Source of the DNA: Bacteroidota bacterium | GTDB taxonomy: Bacteria > Bacteroidota > Bacteroidia > Chitinophagales > Chitinophagaceae | DNA: 34,544 bases | Assembly: GCA_013285905.1 (NCBI GenBank) | Contig: JABDGU010000017.1 | Location: forward strand, 1-34,544 | Direction: 5' to 3' | Shown: piece after piece, positions 18,331 through 27,262 of the stretch | Layout of the letters: each line of letters starts with the position of its first letter | How positions within the stretch are numbered: the stretch's first letter is position 1 | The notes under the pieces: generated by a model | Told to the model about the DNA's origin: nothing | The model's input: the letters and a program-made list of their open reading frames with translations, nothing else | The model's database searches: none | Position numbers and translations under genes: made by a program

Positions 18331-19674
18331 ATGAATTACCAGGAAACGCTCGATTACCTTTATGCTGCTTTACCCATGTTCTCCCGCATCGGTAAGGCTG
18401 CGCTTAAACCCGACCTTAGCAATACCCTGAAACTTACCGCCGCACTTGGCGACCCGCATACCAAATTCAAGTCGATACATATAGCCGGCACCAATGGCAA
18501 GGGCAGCACCAGCCACAGCCTCGCGGCAGTAATGCAGGAAGCAGGCTATAAAACAGGGCTGTACACATCACCACACCTGCTTGATTTCCGCGAACGCATC
18601 CGTATTAACGGCGTTCCTGTTTCGCAGGGATGGGTGGTGAATTTTGTGCAGCAGCATAAAGAACTCATAGAAGAAATAAAACCATCTTTTTTCGAAATCA
18701 CCGTAGCAATGGCATTTCTTGCATTTGCAGAAGAGAAGGTGGATATTGCCATTATCGAAACCGGCCTCGGCGGCAGGCTGGACAGTACCAATATTATTAC
18801 GCCAATACTGTCTATCATCACTAATATCTCTTACGATCACCAGGACTTGCTTGGCGAGACCCTGCCCGAGATAGCAGCAGAAAAAGCGGGCATTATTAAA
18901 CATAAAGTACCGGTGCTTATCGGCGAATTGCAATCGGAGACAGAACGTGTTTTCTTTGAGCAATCCATACACATGCAAACCAGCCTCTATTATGCCGAGG
19001 CCATGTGGGACCTTGTACGCATAAAGCAGGACGCGAGGCACCAGCATTTCAAAGCTATACACCGCGCCCGCAGGGAGATACATAAACTTTCCACAGACCT
19101 GTTGGGTACTTACCAACAACACAATATACGTACTGTGCTGGCTGCTGCGGAAGTTTTAGATGCAAGCCAGGGCATAGATATCCCGCTACCTGTAATAGTG
19201 AAAGCCCTTGCCCATGTAAAAGAGCTGACAGGCTTGCGTGGCCGCTGGGATTGGTTGCAACAAAAACCCATCATCATTGCAGATGTTGCCCATAACGAAG
19301 CCGGCCTGCGCGAAGTGATGAAACAATGGCGCGCTGTTCACGCACTTGCCAAGCATATTGTTATTGGTTTTGTAAAAGACAAGGACATCAATCTTGCCCT
19401 TGCACAGTTTCCTAAAGACGCTGTTTATTACTTCACTAATGCGCAGATACCGCGCGCGCTTCCTGCTGCCGAACTGCAAGCCCTTGCTACAGAACATGGA
19501 CTGCATGGGCAGATATATGACAATGTACCCGATGCTCTCAGTGCTGCCAAACAAAACATGAAAGATGAAGATGCCCTGCTCATAACCGGTTCCTTTTTTA
19601 TTGTTGCAGAGGCTCTGCAGGCGTTAGGCATGGATAAACCAACTGTGCAACTTGGTTTGTTTGCGAGGGTGTAA
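18331..19674 (+). CDS. folC: Folylpolyglutamate synthase / dihydrofolate synthase
   Basis: This 447-aa enzyme adds glutamate to dihydropteroate and/or folates with ATP in the cytosol, making and retaining folate cofactors. The Mur-ligase-type ATP loop GTNGKGS is at residues 53-59. Further family blocks are YTSPHLLDFRERIRING, ETGLGGRLDSTN, the NISYDHQDLLG metal/substrate region, AEKAGIIK and ADVAHNEAG in the C-terminal domain. Length is normal. The start ATG 18331 follows TACCTTGCA, a near promoter element 1 nt away, so the leader may be extremely short. Whether it is bifunctional or only FPGS cannot be told from sequence. Confidence 0.95.
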   Translation: MNYQETLDYLYAALPMFSRIGKAALKPDLSNTLKLTAALGDPHTKFKSIHIAGTNGKGSTSHSLAAVMQEAGYKTGLYTSPHLLDFRERIRINGVPVSQGWVVNFVQQHKELIEEIKPSFFEITVAMAFLAFAEEKVDIAIIETGLGGRLDSTNIITPILSIITNISYDHQDLLGETLPEIAAEKAGIIKHKVPVLIGELQSETERVFFEQSIHMQTSLYYAEAMWDLVRIKQDARHQHFKAIHRARREIHKLSTDLLGTYQQHNIRTVLAAAEVLDASQGIDIPLPVIVKALAHVKELTGLRGRWDWLQQKPIIIADVAHNEAGLREVMKQWRAVHALAKHIVIGFVKDKDINLALAQFPKDAVYYFTNAQIPRALPAAELQALATEHGLHGQIYDNVPDALSAAKQNMKDEDALLITGSFFIVAEALQALGMDKPTVQLGLFARV

Positions 19675-19838
19675 TTGCATTTCTTCAGCAGTTCCAACAA
19701 TCATTTTCACAAACCTGTGAATAATGCAATTATTTCTCTTAATGCTGTAAAGCTTATTCTCTGAAAGAGTAGCACTTTTGCCCTGTGAACATCCCTTCAC
19801 AACCGTGGTGCCGGTAGCGCCGGATCAATATCAAAACA

Positions 19839-20138
19839 ATGCAAAAAACACAAAAATTATTGTTCGCTTTGACGATTGCAATGTCATGTAGCATTTTTTC
19901 GGCTACTGCGCAGACTTATGTACATGACCGCCCTCAAAGGCCTGAAGTGACTCGCGGTGAGGCACCAAGCCCGCAACACGTTTGGGTTAATGAAGACTGG
20001 CATGCCAGAGGTGGTAAATACGAATTTACAGGTGGCCATTACGCCAAGCCACCACATCATGGTTATAAATACAGCGAAGGGCATTGGAACCATTCGTCTC
20101 ACGGGGATTCATGGAAATCCGGCAGTTGGCATAAATAG
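19839..20138 (+). CDS. Small secreted WXXGXW-type repeat protein
   Basis: This 99-aa protein has a signal peptide (residues 1-25, ending SATAQ), so a short mature protein of about 74 residues is exported. The mature part is rich in His, Trp, Tyr and Gly. It shows degenerate repeats of the form VWVNEDWHARGGKY, YEFTGGHYAKPPHHGYKY and SEGHWNHSSHG, resembling YXWGXW/WXXGXW repeat proteins. The numerous histidines could bind metal; this is inference. Function of the family is unknown. It stands alone between folC and convergent dapB. Confidence 0.75.
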   Translation: MQKTQKLLFALTIAMSCSIFSATAQTYVHDRPQRPEVTRGEAPSPQHVWVNEDWHARGGKYEFTGGHYAKPPHHGYKYSEGHWNHSSHGDSWKSGSWHK

Positions 20139-20164
20139 AATGTGTTGATATATAAAAGTTTGAT

Positions 20165-20192
20165 AAGGGTGTCTTTCCAGGCACTCTTTTCT
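20165..20192 (+). terminator. Probable terminator between WXXGXW gene and dapB
   Basis: AAGGGTGTC and GGCACTCTT pair with two G-T wobbles around a TTTCCA loop, followed by a T-rich stretch ending just before the dapB stop. Moderate stem strength. Confidence 0.5.
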
Positions 20193-20194
20193 TA

Positions 20195-20917
20195 TTACTT
20201 CCGGCCAATGCCCAGCACATCCTTCATTGTGAATACTCCGCTCTTTCCGGCAACAAATTCCGCCGCCAGCACTGCACCTAAAGCAAAACCATCACGGTTA
20301 TGAGCCGTATGAATGATTTCAATATCATCGATCGGCGAAGAATATTTGACATTGTGCGTGCCTGGTACATTCTCCACCCGATGGGATACGACCTCAAATG
20401 CCTCCGGATTATCTGTAGGATGTTTTGACCAGTGTTTTTTTCGGTTGAAGTTCTCCAATATTTGTTCGGCAAGCGTTATCGCTGTACCGCTGGGCGCATC
20501 TTTCTTTTGGGTATGATGCGTTTCTTCTACCACTACGTCATAATCGGCCTGTTCGTCCATCAGGGAAGCCAGCATCTTATTTATTTCGAAAAAAATATTT
20601 ACCCCAATGCTAAAATTAGATGCCTGCAAAAAAGCGGTATCTTTTTCAATTGCTTTGAACTCTGCATGCACGAGGCCTTCGTTCCAACCAGTTGTGCCTG
20701 AAATAGTGGGTATCCCGGCATTGAGGCACTGTATTACATTGTCCGGCGCAGCTTCCGGTCTCGTAAACTCAATAGCTACATCTGCCTCCTTTAAATTTGC
20801 GGGTGTCATTTCGTGTTTATTGGCCGTGCTGATACGCAAAGCAATGGTATGTCCACGTTGTATGGCTATCCGCTCAATGGTTTGCCCCATTTTTCCATAA
20901 CCGATCAATGCTATTCG
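20195..20917 (-). CDS. dapB: 4-hydroxy-tetrahydrodipicolinate reductase
   Basis: DapB reduces the dihydrodipicolinate precursor with NAD(P)H in the diaminopimelate/lysine pathway, supplying cell-wall precursors. The 240-aa protein begins MRIALIGYGKMGQ, a nucleotide-binding GxGxxG-type loop. It contains SGTTGW (about 74-79) and the catalytic block EETHHTQKKDAPSGTA. The translation start is the ATG whose complement lies at 20918-20920, so the reading frame spans 20195-20920; a longer in-frame extension to 20992 runs into the upstream gene and is rejected. It lies 4 nt after the UbiA-family stop, ending a three-gene operon with DUF1573. Family certain. Confidence 0.94.
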   Translation of the reverse strand, partial: RIALIGYGKMGQTIERIAIQRGHTIALRISTANKHEMTPANLKEADVAIEFTRPEAAPDNVIQCLNAGIPTISGTTGWNEGLVHAEFKAIEKDTAFLQASNFSIGVNIFFEINKMLASLMDEQADYDVVVEETHHTQKKDAPSGTAITLAEQILENFNRKKHWSKHPTDNPEAFEVVSHRVENVPGTHNVKYSSPIDDIEIIHTAHNRDGFALGAVLAAEFVAGKSGVFTMKDVLGIGRK

Positions 20918-20924
20918 CATAAAA

Positions 20925-21806
20925 TTAAAGTAAGAGTGAAAGTATGGTAAAGATAGCAAACACAACGCTGGCGATCCCATTTGTATTGGCAAATGCCATA
21001 TCTACTTTGCTCAGGTCGTTGGGTTTTACTAACAAATGTTGATAGATCAACAGGCCTATGTAGATAGCTGTCCCCACCCAAAACAGCCAATGGAATTGCC
21101 CTATTATGCCGGCTGTAATAATTGTCGCTGCCGACAGAATATGCAGCAGTGTAGAAACACGAAGCGCATTCTTAACGCCAAGCGCCGCCGGTATGGAATG
21201 TAATCGATGGCTTTTATCAAATTGCTCATCTTGAAGGGCATAAATAATATCGAAACCCGAAACCCATGTCAGTACGGTAAACGAAAACAGCAGGGGCACG
21301 ATGGCGAAATATCCGGTAACAGAAAGGAAAGCGCCAATTGGTGAAAGCGAAAGCCCGACACCTAGTACCAAATGACAGAGTGCTGTGAAACGTTTTGTAT
21401 AGCTATAAAAAAGTATGACGAAAAGCGCCACAAAGGACAAGTAAAAGCAAAGGATATTGATGAAAAAAGTAGTTGCGACAAATAGCAGTGAATTAATAAT
21501 AGTAAAGGTTAATGCATGTTCCGCTTTAATGATACCTGCCGGTATTTCGCGCTTTGCGGTGCGTGGGTTCAACGCATCAAAATGCCTGTCCAAATACCTG
21601 TTGAAAGACATTGCTGCACTCCGCGCAAACACCATGCACAGTAACATTTTTACCAATAGCTGCCATTGAAAGGTTTTATGCTCATTGACAATTGCCAGCG
21701 TGAAACCAATGAAAGCAAAAGGCAACGCAAAAACAGTATGACTGAATTTTACCAATGATAAATAGCGGCGTGTGCTCTGGAAAAAAGGGGTCACTAATGC
21801 TGTCAT
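20925..21806 (-). CDS. UbiA-family prenyltransferase (MqnP/UbiA-like)
   Basis: This 293-aa integral membrane enzyme has about eight hydrophobic helices. The first Asp-rich motif is NRYLDRHFDALNPRTAKREIPAG and the second is DIIYALQDEQFD; both bind the prenyl diphosphate through Mg. Such enzymes attach a polyprenyl chain to an aromatic acceptor in quinone synthesis. The FARSAAMSFNRYLDR block is like that of MqnP-type and UbiA-type enzymes, so menaquinone synthesis by the futalosine route is likely but unproven; no other quinone gene is present. The start overlaps the DUF1573 stop by four bases and dapB follows 4 nt later. Confidence 0.85.
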   Translation of the reverse strand: MTALVTPFFQSTRRYLSLVKFSHTVFALPFAFIGFTLAIVNEHKTFQWQLLVKMLLCMVFARSAAMSFNRYLDRHFDALNPRTAKREIPAGIIKAEHALTFTIINSLLFVATTFFINILCFYLSFVALFVILFYSYTKRFTALCHLVLGVGLSLSPIGAFLSVTGYFAIVPLLFSFTVLTWVSGFDIIYALQDEQFDKSHRLHSIPAALGVKNALRVSTLLHILSAATIITAGIIGQFHWLFWVGTAIYIGLLIYQHLLVKPNDLSKVDMAFANTNGIASVVFAIFTILSLLL

Positions 21807-22306
21807 TTGTCTTTTACTTCTGCGTCGAAACTGATAGATATTGCTTCTTCCTGTGCGTTGGAATGGACCAGTACATTCTTCTCCTGGTGGCCGGGGTGGT
21901 GGGCGCTGTTATATTGTATCATGATCTCACCTTCGCCACCGGGTTGTATAGGTTCTTTAGAGAAAGAAGGAACAGTGCATCCACATGTAACATCTACCCT
22001 GGATATCATTAATGGATTGGGGCCCGTGTTTTTAAAACGATAAGCATATTTAACTACGTCACCTTCCTTTATCTCGCCGAAACTGTGTTTTGTATCGTAA
22101 AAGTAAATAATGGTTTTAGGCATTGCAGCTATCTGCTTTTCGCGCTCCATCTCCTGGTTCGGGACAGGGCCGCTACTGCTGCTTTTCCCAACTCCGTATT
22201 TATTAAACAAAGCTGTGCTGCTTACACCGCTTAATTCCACCAGGGCTATAACAAAACAAGACAAGGTAAGAACAGTTAATAATACGGCTTTCAATTGTTG
22301 ATTCAT
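21803..22306 (-). CDS. DUF1573 domain-containing exported or anchored protein
   Basis: This 167-aa protein has an N-terminal hydrophobic segment (about residues 7-25), probably an uncleaved anchor or signal. The C-terminal domain (about 70-165) is DUF1573, an Ig-like fold, recognised by HSFGEIKEGDVVKYAYRFKNTG, the DVTCGCTVPSFSKEPIQPG block and HSNAQEEAISI. Many Bacteroidota encode this family; its role is unknown. The ATGA overlap with the UbiA gene indicates translational coupling. The gene has its own exact -7 element 4 nt before its ATG and so probably heads the operon. Confidence 0.9.
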   Translation of the reverse strand: MNQQLKAVLLTVLTLSCFVIALVELSGVSSTALFNKYGVGKSSSSGPVPNQEMEREKQIAAMPKTIIYFYDTKHSFGEIKEGDVVKYAYRFKNTGPNPLMISRVDVTCGCTVPSFSKEPIQPGGEGEIMIQYNSAHHPGHQEKNVLVHSNAQEEAISISFDAEVKDK

Positions 22307-22310
22307 ATTG

Positions 22311-22318
22311 CAAAGATA
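22311..22318 (-). promoter_or_regulatory. -7 element of the DUF1573-UbiA-dapB operon
   Basis: On the minus strand TATCTTTG matches TAnnTTTG exactly and ends 4 nt before the ATG at 22306. This predicts a leaderless or nearly leaderless operon transcript. Confidence 0.6.
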
Positions 22319-22376
22319 ATTGTGAATTAATCTTAAAATTTATAAAAACTGCCTAACTAATTAACCTTTTAACCAA

Positions 22377-23627
22377 TTAACTATGCTCCTCCCATATTTT
22401 GGACAAATGCACCAGCGTTTCCACAGCCTTTTCCATATCCTGCACGCTTACATATTCCTGTTTGGAGTGTATGCCCATTTCGCCTGTAAATATATTGGGA
22501 CAGGGCAAACCCATAAAAGAAAGCCTTGATCCGTCTGTGCCGCCACGAATGCTCATTCTTTGCACTTTCATGCCTGCACGTTGGTATGCTTCATCTGCAT
22601 GGTCCATTACCTGAGGGTGTTTGTCCAGGATCTCCTTCATGTTACGGTATTGTTCTTTCACCACCAGATCTGCATTCATGCCGGGAAAATGTGCCAGGGT
22701 TTTATCAACAAGTTCTTTTAGGCTCTGCTCATATTTTGCCAGCATTGCCGTTTCAAAATCACGGATAATAAACTGAACAGAAGCTTTTTCCAAACTACCT
22801 TCTATATGAACAGGATGTACAAAGCCTTGCATGCCCTCTGTTGTCTCAGGGCTCCATTCCTTTTTGGGCAATGAATCCACAAACATTGCAGCCGCCTTTA
22901 TAGCGCTTTGCATTTTGCCTTTTGCATAGCCGGGGTGAGCGCTCACACCATTAAAGGTAACAGTAAAGGCATCAGCTGAGAAAGTCTCACCTTCCAGGTG
23001 GCCTCGCTCGCCACCATCCAAAGTATAACCAAATTGAGCTCCTAACTTTTTCATATTCACTGCTGCAACTCCCCGCCCTACTTCTTCATCAGGTGTGAAC
23101 AGGATGCGAATTTTGCCGTGGGGTATTTCAGGGTGCTGAATAAGGTAATTGGCAAGGTCCATAATAATAGCAACTCCTGCCTTATCATCTGCCCCTAAAA
23201 GTGTAGTGCCCGACGCTGTAATAATATCGTCCCCTATTCTTTCCTTAAGATAAGGATGATTATGTGTGCTGATAACTACTGTCGGGTCATCAGGAAGTAC
23301 TATCTCCTGCCCGGTGTAGTTCATGTGCAACAAAGGTTTTACGCCTGTGCCGCTGCAATCCGGCGCTGTGTCCACATGCGAACAATAACATAATACCGGA
23401 ACTTCTTTTTTGCTTGTGGCAGGGATGGTGGCATAAACATAGCCATGCTCGTCGAGTTCTGCATCAGCTATTCCCATTGCCTTCAATTCCTGTTCCAATA
23501 TGCGGCTCAGGTCTTTTTGTTTCATAGTGGACGGCTGGCTACTTGATGCTGGGTCACTTTGTGTATCAACCTGCACATAACGTATAAAACGCTCTGCCGC
23601 AGTATGCTTATAATTATCTATAGACAT
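22377..23627 (-). CDS. pepT: Peptidase T (M20 tripeptide aminopeptidase)
   Basis: This cytosolic di-zinc enzyme removes the N-terminal residue of tripeptides. The 416-aa protein (starting MSIDNYKHTAAERF) shows the M20 metal-binding blocks CYCSHVDTAPDCSG (His and Asp), TLLGADDKAGVA (bridging Asp) and FTPDEEVGRG (catalytic Glu pair). YTLDGGERGHLEGETF and RGGTDGSRLSFMGLPCPN are PepT-specific. The ATG at 23627 gives the usual family length (E. coli PepT is 408 aa); an in-frame extension to 23777 would run through the divergent MarC promoter and is rejected. It stands alone and diverges from marC. Confidence 0.94.
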   Translation of the reverse strand: MSIDNYKHTAAERFIRYVQVDTQSDPASSSQPSTMKQKDLSRILEQELKAMGIADAELDEHGYVYATIPATSKKEVPVLCYCSHVDTAPDCSGTGVKPLLHMNYTGQEIVLPDDPTVVISTHNHPYLKERIGDDIITASGTTLLGADDKAGVAIIMDLANYLIQHPEIPHGKIRILFTPDEEVGRGVAAVNMKKLGAQFGYTLDGGERGHLEGETFSADAFTVTFNGVSAHPGYAKGKMQSAIKAAAMFVDSLPKKEWSPETTEGMQGFVHPVHIEGSLEKASVQFIIRDFETAMLAKYEQSLKELVDKTLAHFPGMNADLVVKEQYRNMKEILDKHPQVMDHADEAYQRAGMKVQRMSIRGGTDGSRLSFMGLPCPNIFTGEMGIHSKQEYVSVQDMEKAVETLVHLSKIWEEHS

Positions 23628-23746
23628 TTCTTTATAATTAGAGGGCGTAAAACTAAGCCTAAAATGCGTAAAAAATAAAGCCGCGGGAATTGAATCTGAC
23701 AATTCCCTGATTCTTAAATTAAATAATGTGTTTGTACCTTCGTCCC

Positions 23747-24328
23747 ATGCAAGGCTTTTCTCAAAATGATATTTCACAGGTTATAACCGTAACATTCACT
23801 TTGTTTGCCGTAATTGATGTCTTGGGCTCATTGCCTGCTATCATATCCATTAAAAAGAAAATGGGTGATATAAGCGCAATACAAGCCACGCTCGTTTCGG
23901 GAGCTCTGATGTTGTTGTTCTTTTTTGTGGGGCAAGAGATGTTAGAGTTTATGGGGCTTGATATTCAATCTTTTGCCATTGCCGGCTCTATAGTCATTTT
24001 TATATTGGGGCTGGAAATGATCCTTGGCTGGGAATTTTTTAAAAATGAAAAAGACTCCAAGACAAGTAATATAGTCCCTATTGCATTTCCCCTCATAGCA
24101 GGGTCGGGTACACTTACCACCGTCATGTCACTAAAAGCCAATTTTCACCAGTACAATATATTGATAGGCATCTTTATCAACCTCATTTTCATATTCCTTA
24201 CGCTGCGCTCCGTCAATTTCCTGGAACGCATATTGGGGCCTTCCGGCATAGCAGTGATACGTAAATTCTTCGGCGTTATACTTATAGCCATTGGGGTGAA
24301 GATATTCCGGAATAATGTTGGATTTTAG
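23747..24328 (+). CDS. MarC/NAAT family integral membrane protein
   Basis: This 193-aa protein has about six TM helices and the MarC family blocks LFAVIDVLGSLPAIISI (first helix), FAIAGSIVIFILGLEM and the central IAFPLIAGSGTLTTVM. The family was once linked to multiple antibiotic resistance and includes a neutral amino acid transporter in archaea; substrate here is unknown. The start at ATG 23747 is preferred over 23726 because a near-consensus TACCTTCG element (23735-23742) lies between them and family members start near here. The next gene begins 45 nt downstream. Confidence 0.88.
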   Translation: MQGFSQNDISQVITVTFTLFAVIDVLGSLPAIISIKKKMGDISAIQATLVSGALMLLFFFVGQEMLEFMGLDIQSFAIAGSIVIFILGLEMILGWEFFKNEKDSKTSNIVPIAFPLIAGSGTLTTVMSLKANFHQYNILIGIFINLIFIFLTLRSVNFLERILGPSGIAVIRKFFGVILIAIGVKIFRNNVGF

Positions 24329-24373
24329 AATACCGTTCTCACTTATATTTGTTGCTTCAAAATTGACCGCTAT

Positions 24374-24970
24374 ATGATGAATGATATATTGAACACGGCA
24401 AAACGGTATGCAGAAGGCCTTAACCATGTGGAAACAAGGAGGGAGCAGTGGGCAGAAAAATGCAAATTGCTTACTGAGCACCTAAAAGAAATAGCCGAGT
24501 ACCTGAATAAGAATGCACCGTTTAAACCCGGATATTTTGTAGATACTTTTTACGCTTTTGATGAAGCAATAAAAGGCACTTGCGTAGAGATGCCTTCGGT
24601 TACGTTCCGCTCCGGCGATATGCCAATGGATATTTTATTTAAGAATGAAGAGGGCAACCAGGTCGCCTATTTCGAAAAAGGTTTCCAGATAACATTTAAC
24701 CCTACACCGACCGGCCAGATAGCTGTACTCTTATTTCCGCACCATAATAATTTCCACCAGGAAGAAGCGGGCTTTACCCCCCTGCTGATAATCAACAACC
24801 TTGATGAGCTTGACATGAACCTGATAGACGAAATAGTACATAAGGGTATGGAAGCGGCTTTCTACAGCAGTTTTGTAGGCATGGCAGAACATAATGGCAG
24901 CCCCAATCCGACCCCGCAATCTTATAACCCGATAGGTTTTAAGCGTTTTGAATCAACAGAGAAGAAATAA
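24374..24970 (+). CDS. Conserved unknown protein, soluble
   Basis: This 198-aa protein has no recognised family. It has an N-terminal helical region of about 45 residues (ETRREQWAEKCKLLTEHLKE) and a beta-rich middle with Phe/Pro-rich segments (GYFVDTFYAFDEAIKG, FQITFNPTPTGQIAVLLFPH). The acidic stretch LIDEIVHKGMEAAFYSSFVG comes near the end. No signal peptide or TM. It follows the MarC gene by 45 nt and may be co-transcribed, ending in a strong terminator shared with the convergent peptidase. The start could be either of two neighbouring ATGs, 24374 or 24377. Confidence 0.8.
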   Translation: MMNDILNTAKRYAEGLNHVETRREQWAEKCKLLTEHLKEIAEYLNKNAPFKPGYFVDTFYAFDEAIKGTCVEMPSVTFRSGDMPMDILFKNEEGNQVAYFEKGFQITFNPTPTGQIAVLLFPHHNNFHQEEAGFTPLLIINNLDELDMNLIDEIVHKGMEAAFYSSFVGMAEHNGSPNPTPQSYNPIGFKRFESTEKK

Positions 24971-25000
24971 AAAATCCCCTGAGTGTCTCAGGGGATTTTT
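24970..25000. terminator. Bidirectional terminator between unknown gene and M13 peptidase
   Basis: AAAAATCCCCTGAG and its exact complement form a 14-bp stem around a TGT loop, with A- and T-runs on either side. It sits between convergent genes. Confidence 0.92.
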
Positions 25001-25028
25001 TATTCCATTAACAATTAATCATTTACAA

Positions 25029-27071
25029 TTACCACACTTTTGCCCTCAGGCTGTCGGGGCGGTACATTTTATCTGTTGCTTTTACATCAAAAGCATCATA
25101 CCACGATTTTACATTTGTGATAGGACCATTGCAACGCCATTGTGTTGGTGAATGCGGATCGGTTTTGATGCGTGCAGCCAATTCTTCAGGCGTAGTATTT
25201 GCGCGCCAAACCTGTGCCCAGCTAAGATAGAACCTTTGGTCAGGAGTAAGGCCATCTATTTTTTCGTTGCCTTGTCCCTGTTTGGTTTTCTTAAAGGCCT
25301 GGTATGCAATTGTAATACCGCCAAGGTCAGCAAGGTTTTCACCTTCTGTGAGCTGCCCGTTTACATGTATACTATCCAATACAGTGTAAGCGTTGAATTG
25401 CTTAACCACCATGTTTGCTTTCGTAACAAATTTATTAGAGTCTTCAGAACTCCACCAGTTGCTCAGGTTGCCTGATGCGTCATAAAGGCGGCCCTGATCG
25501 TCAAAACCATGTGTCATTTCGTGACCGATTACCCCACCTATACCACCGTAGTTTACCGCATCATCCGCTTCAAAATCAAAGAAAGGATATTGCAGGATAC
25601 CTGCAGGGAAAACGATCTCGTTAAATGCAGGGTTGTAATACGCGTTCACTGTGGGAGGAGTCATGCCCCATTCCATTCTGTCAACAGGACGGCCAAGTTT
25701 GCTCAGATCATAATTGTATTGGAATTGGGAAGAAGCAAGTATATTTTTTACATAGTCATTACCGACAACTGTCAGGCTGCTATAGTCTTTCCATTTGTCA
25801 GGATATCCTATTTTTTTCATGAAAGCATTCAGTTTTGTCAATGCTTTTTTCTTGGTGCTATCACTCATCCAGTCAAGGTTCTGTATACGGTCTGCATAGG
25901 TTTCCTGTAGATTATTTACCAGTTCCAGCATACGCTTTTTAGCTTCAGGTTTGAAGTATGCATCCACATACATTTGTCCCAGCAATTCGCCTATTGAACC
26001 GTCCACCAGCCTTAACACGCGTTTCCAACGCGCTTGTTGCACTTTCTGGCCACGCACTGTTTTGCCATAGAAATTGAAATGCGTAGAATCAAAATCAGCA
26101 CTGAGGAAACCTGACATATCGTTCACAGCATGGAATTCCAGGTATTTCTTCCATACATCTATTGGTGTTGCTTTCAGTTGTTTTGAAACTTCCTCAAAGA
26201 ATTTAGGCATTCCTACTAATACTGTATCCTGTCCTTTTACGTTCAGGTTAGTCATCAGTGTCTTCCAATCCAGGCCGGGTGTTGTTTTTGTAACAGCATC
26301 CAGGGTGAACTTGTTGTATGTTTTGTAAGGATCGCGCTGTTCAACACGGGTCATGGAAGCGCTGGCTAGGGCTGTTTCCAGCTTTATCACATCAGCGCCA
26401 TCTTTTTTTGCAGTTGCTGCGTCTTCACCCATCAGCATAAACATCTGGGGTACATAAGCCATATATGCTTCGCGTATTTTGGCAGTACGTTCGTCTTTAT
26501 CAAAATAATAATCACGATCGGGCATACCCAAACCGCCCTGGCCGAACTGGCACATTTCTTTCGTTACATTCTTATCATCTGGCCCAACACCGAAGCTGAA
26601 CAAAGGACCAATGCCCTGTGTATGCTCCATAGCTATTTCGGCCAGCAATCCATTTACGTCTTTTATAGCCTTAATGCGGTCCAATACCGGGTTCATCGGC
26701 GTGATACCGGCTTTATTAATATTATTACTATCCATGCCGCTACGATAGAAATCACCTACTTTCTGCCATGGACTACCTGCTGCTGCATCCTTCATATTTG
26801 CTGCAGAGTCAAGCAATTTTTGCAAAGCCTTATTGTTGTTTTCTATCAATTCATCAAAGCTGCCCCAGCGCGTTTTGTCTCCGGGTACAGGATTGTTTTT
26901 CAACCATGTGCCATTAGCATACATGAAGAAGTTATCTCCGGGACGCACAGTGGTGTCCATATTTGCAGGATCGAGCACCTTGCGAGATGTGCTGCTTTTG
27001 CCGGCCTGCTGGCAGGAAGCCAATAAAAGCAATGCGGCAGAACCTGCGAAAAGCGTGTTTTTAATATTCAT
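25029..27071 (-). CDS. M13 family metallopeptidase, lipoprotein (neprilysin/PepO-like)
   Basis: This 680-aa zinc endopeptidase probably degrades peptides outside the inner membrane. A lipoprotein signal peptide ends in a lipobox (LLLASC, Cys20). The N-terminal M13 domain starts around residue 38 (DTTVRPGDNFFMYANGTWLK, typical). The catalytic domain has the zinc motif GHEMTH with GGVIGHEMTHGFDDQG, and the third ligand motif ENLADLGG. The end motif CNGPITNVKSWYDAFDVK is family-typical. Length matches bacterial PepO. A TACATTTG element lies upstream. Confidence 0.95.
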   Translation of the reverse strand: MNIKNTLFAGSAALLLLASCQQAGKSSTSRKVLDPANMDTTVRPGDNFFMYANGTWLKNNPVPGDKTRWGSFDELIENNNKALQKLLDSAANMKDAAAGSPWQKVGDFYRSGMDSNNINKAGITPMNPVLDRIKAIKDVNGLLAEIAMEHTQGIGPLFSFGVGPDDKNVTKEMCQFGQGGLGMPDRDYYFDKDERTAKIREAYMAYVPQMFMLMGEDAATAKKDGADVIKLETALASASMTRVEQRDPYKTYNKFTLDAVTKTTPGLDWKTLMTNLNVKGQDTVLVGMPKFFEEVSKQLKATPIDVWKKYLEFHAVNDMSGFLSADFDSTHFNFYGKTVRGQKVQQARWKRVLRLVDGSIGELLGQMYVDAYFKPEAKKRMLELVNNLQETYADRIQNLDWMSDSTKKKALTKLNAFMKKIGYPDKWKDYSSLTVVGNDYVKNILASSQFQYNYDLSKLGRPVDRMEWGMTPPTVNAYYNPAFNEIVFPAGILQYPFFDFEADDAVNYGGIGGVIGHEMTHGFDDQGRLYDASGNLSNWWSSEDSNKFVTKANMVVKQFNAYTVLDSIHVNGQLTEGENLADLGGITIAYQAFKKTKQGQGNEKIDGLTPDQRFYLSWAQVWRANTTPEELAARIKTDPHSPTQWRCNGPITNVKSWYDAFDVKATDKMYRPDSLRAKVW

Positions 27072-27100
27072 ATATTTTGATGTGTATGATTTTTAATCGG

Positions 27101-27108
27101 CAAATGTA
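27101..27108 (-). promoter_or_regulatory. -7 element of the M13 peptidase gene
   Basis: TACATTTG on the minus strand matches TAnnTTTG exactly and ends 29 nt before the ATG at 27071. No clear -33 TTTG. Confidence 0.55.
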
Positions 27109-27226
27109 CTATGTTTAATTTGATAATTTGTTGATTTGTTAACGGGGAAATGGGGGAATTAAGGGGGAGAAGCAAGCCCTTCTGCATGAGAAATAATATC
27201 AGGGCAGAAAAATATTTTTTTATCTT

Positions 27227-27242
27227 GTATCATATTTGATAC
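27227..27242. promoter_or_regulatory. Inverted repeat upstream of hicA, possible operator
   Basis: GTATCA and TGATAC form perfect 6-bp arms around TATT, 20 nt before the hicA ATG. HicB antitoxins with a DNA-binding C terminus repress their own operons at such sites, so it is a candidate operator; this is inferred. Confidence 0.5.
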
Positions 27243-27262
27243 CTTTACTTAAGAGATTTTTG

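Noticed and set aside
23628-23777. Extended N terminus of peptidase T
   Set aside because: It would overlap the divergent MarC promoter and start, and adds 50 residues not found in the family.
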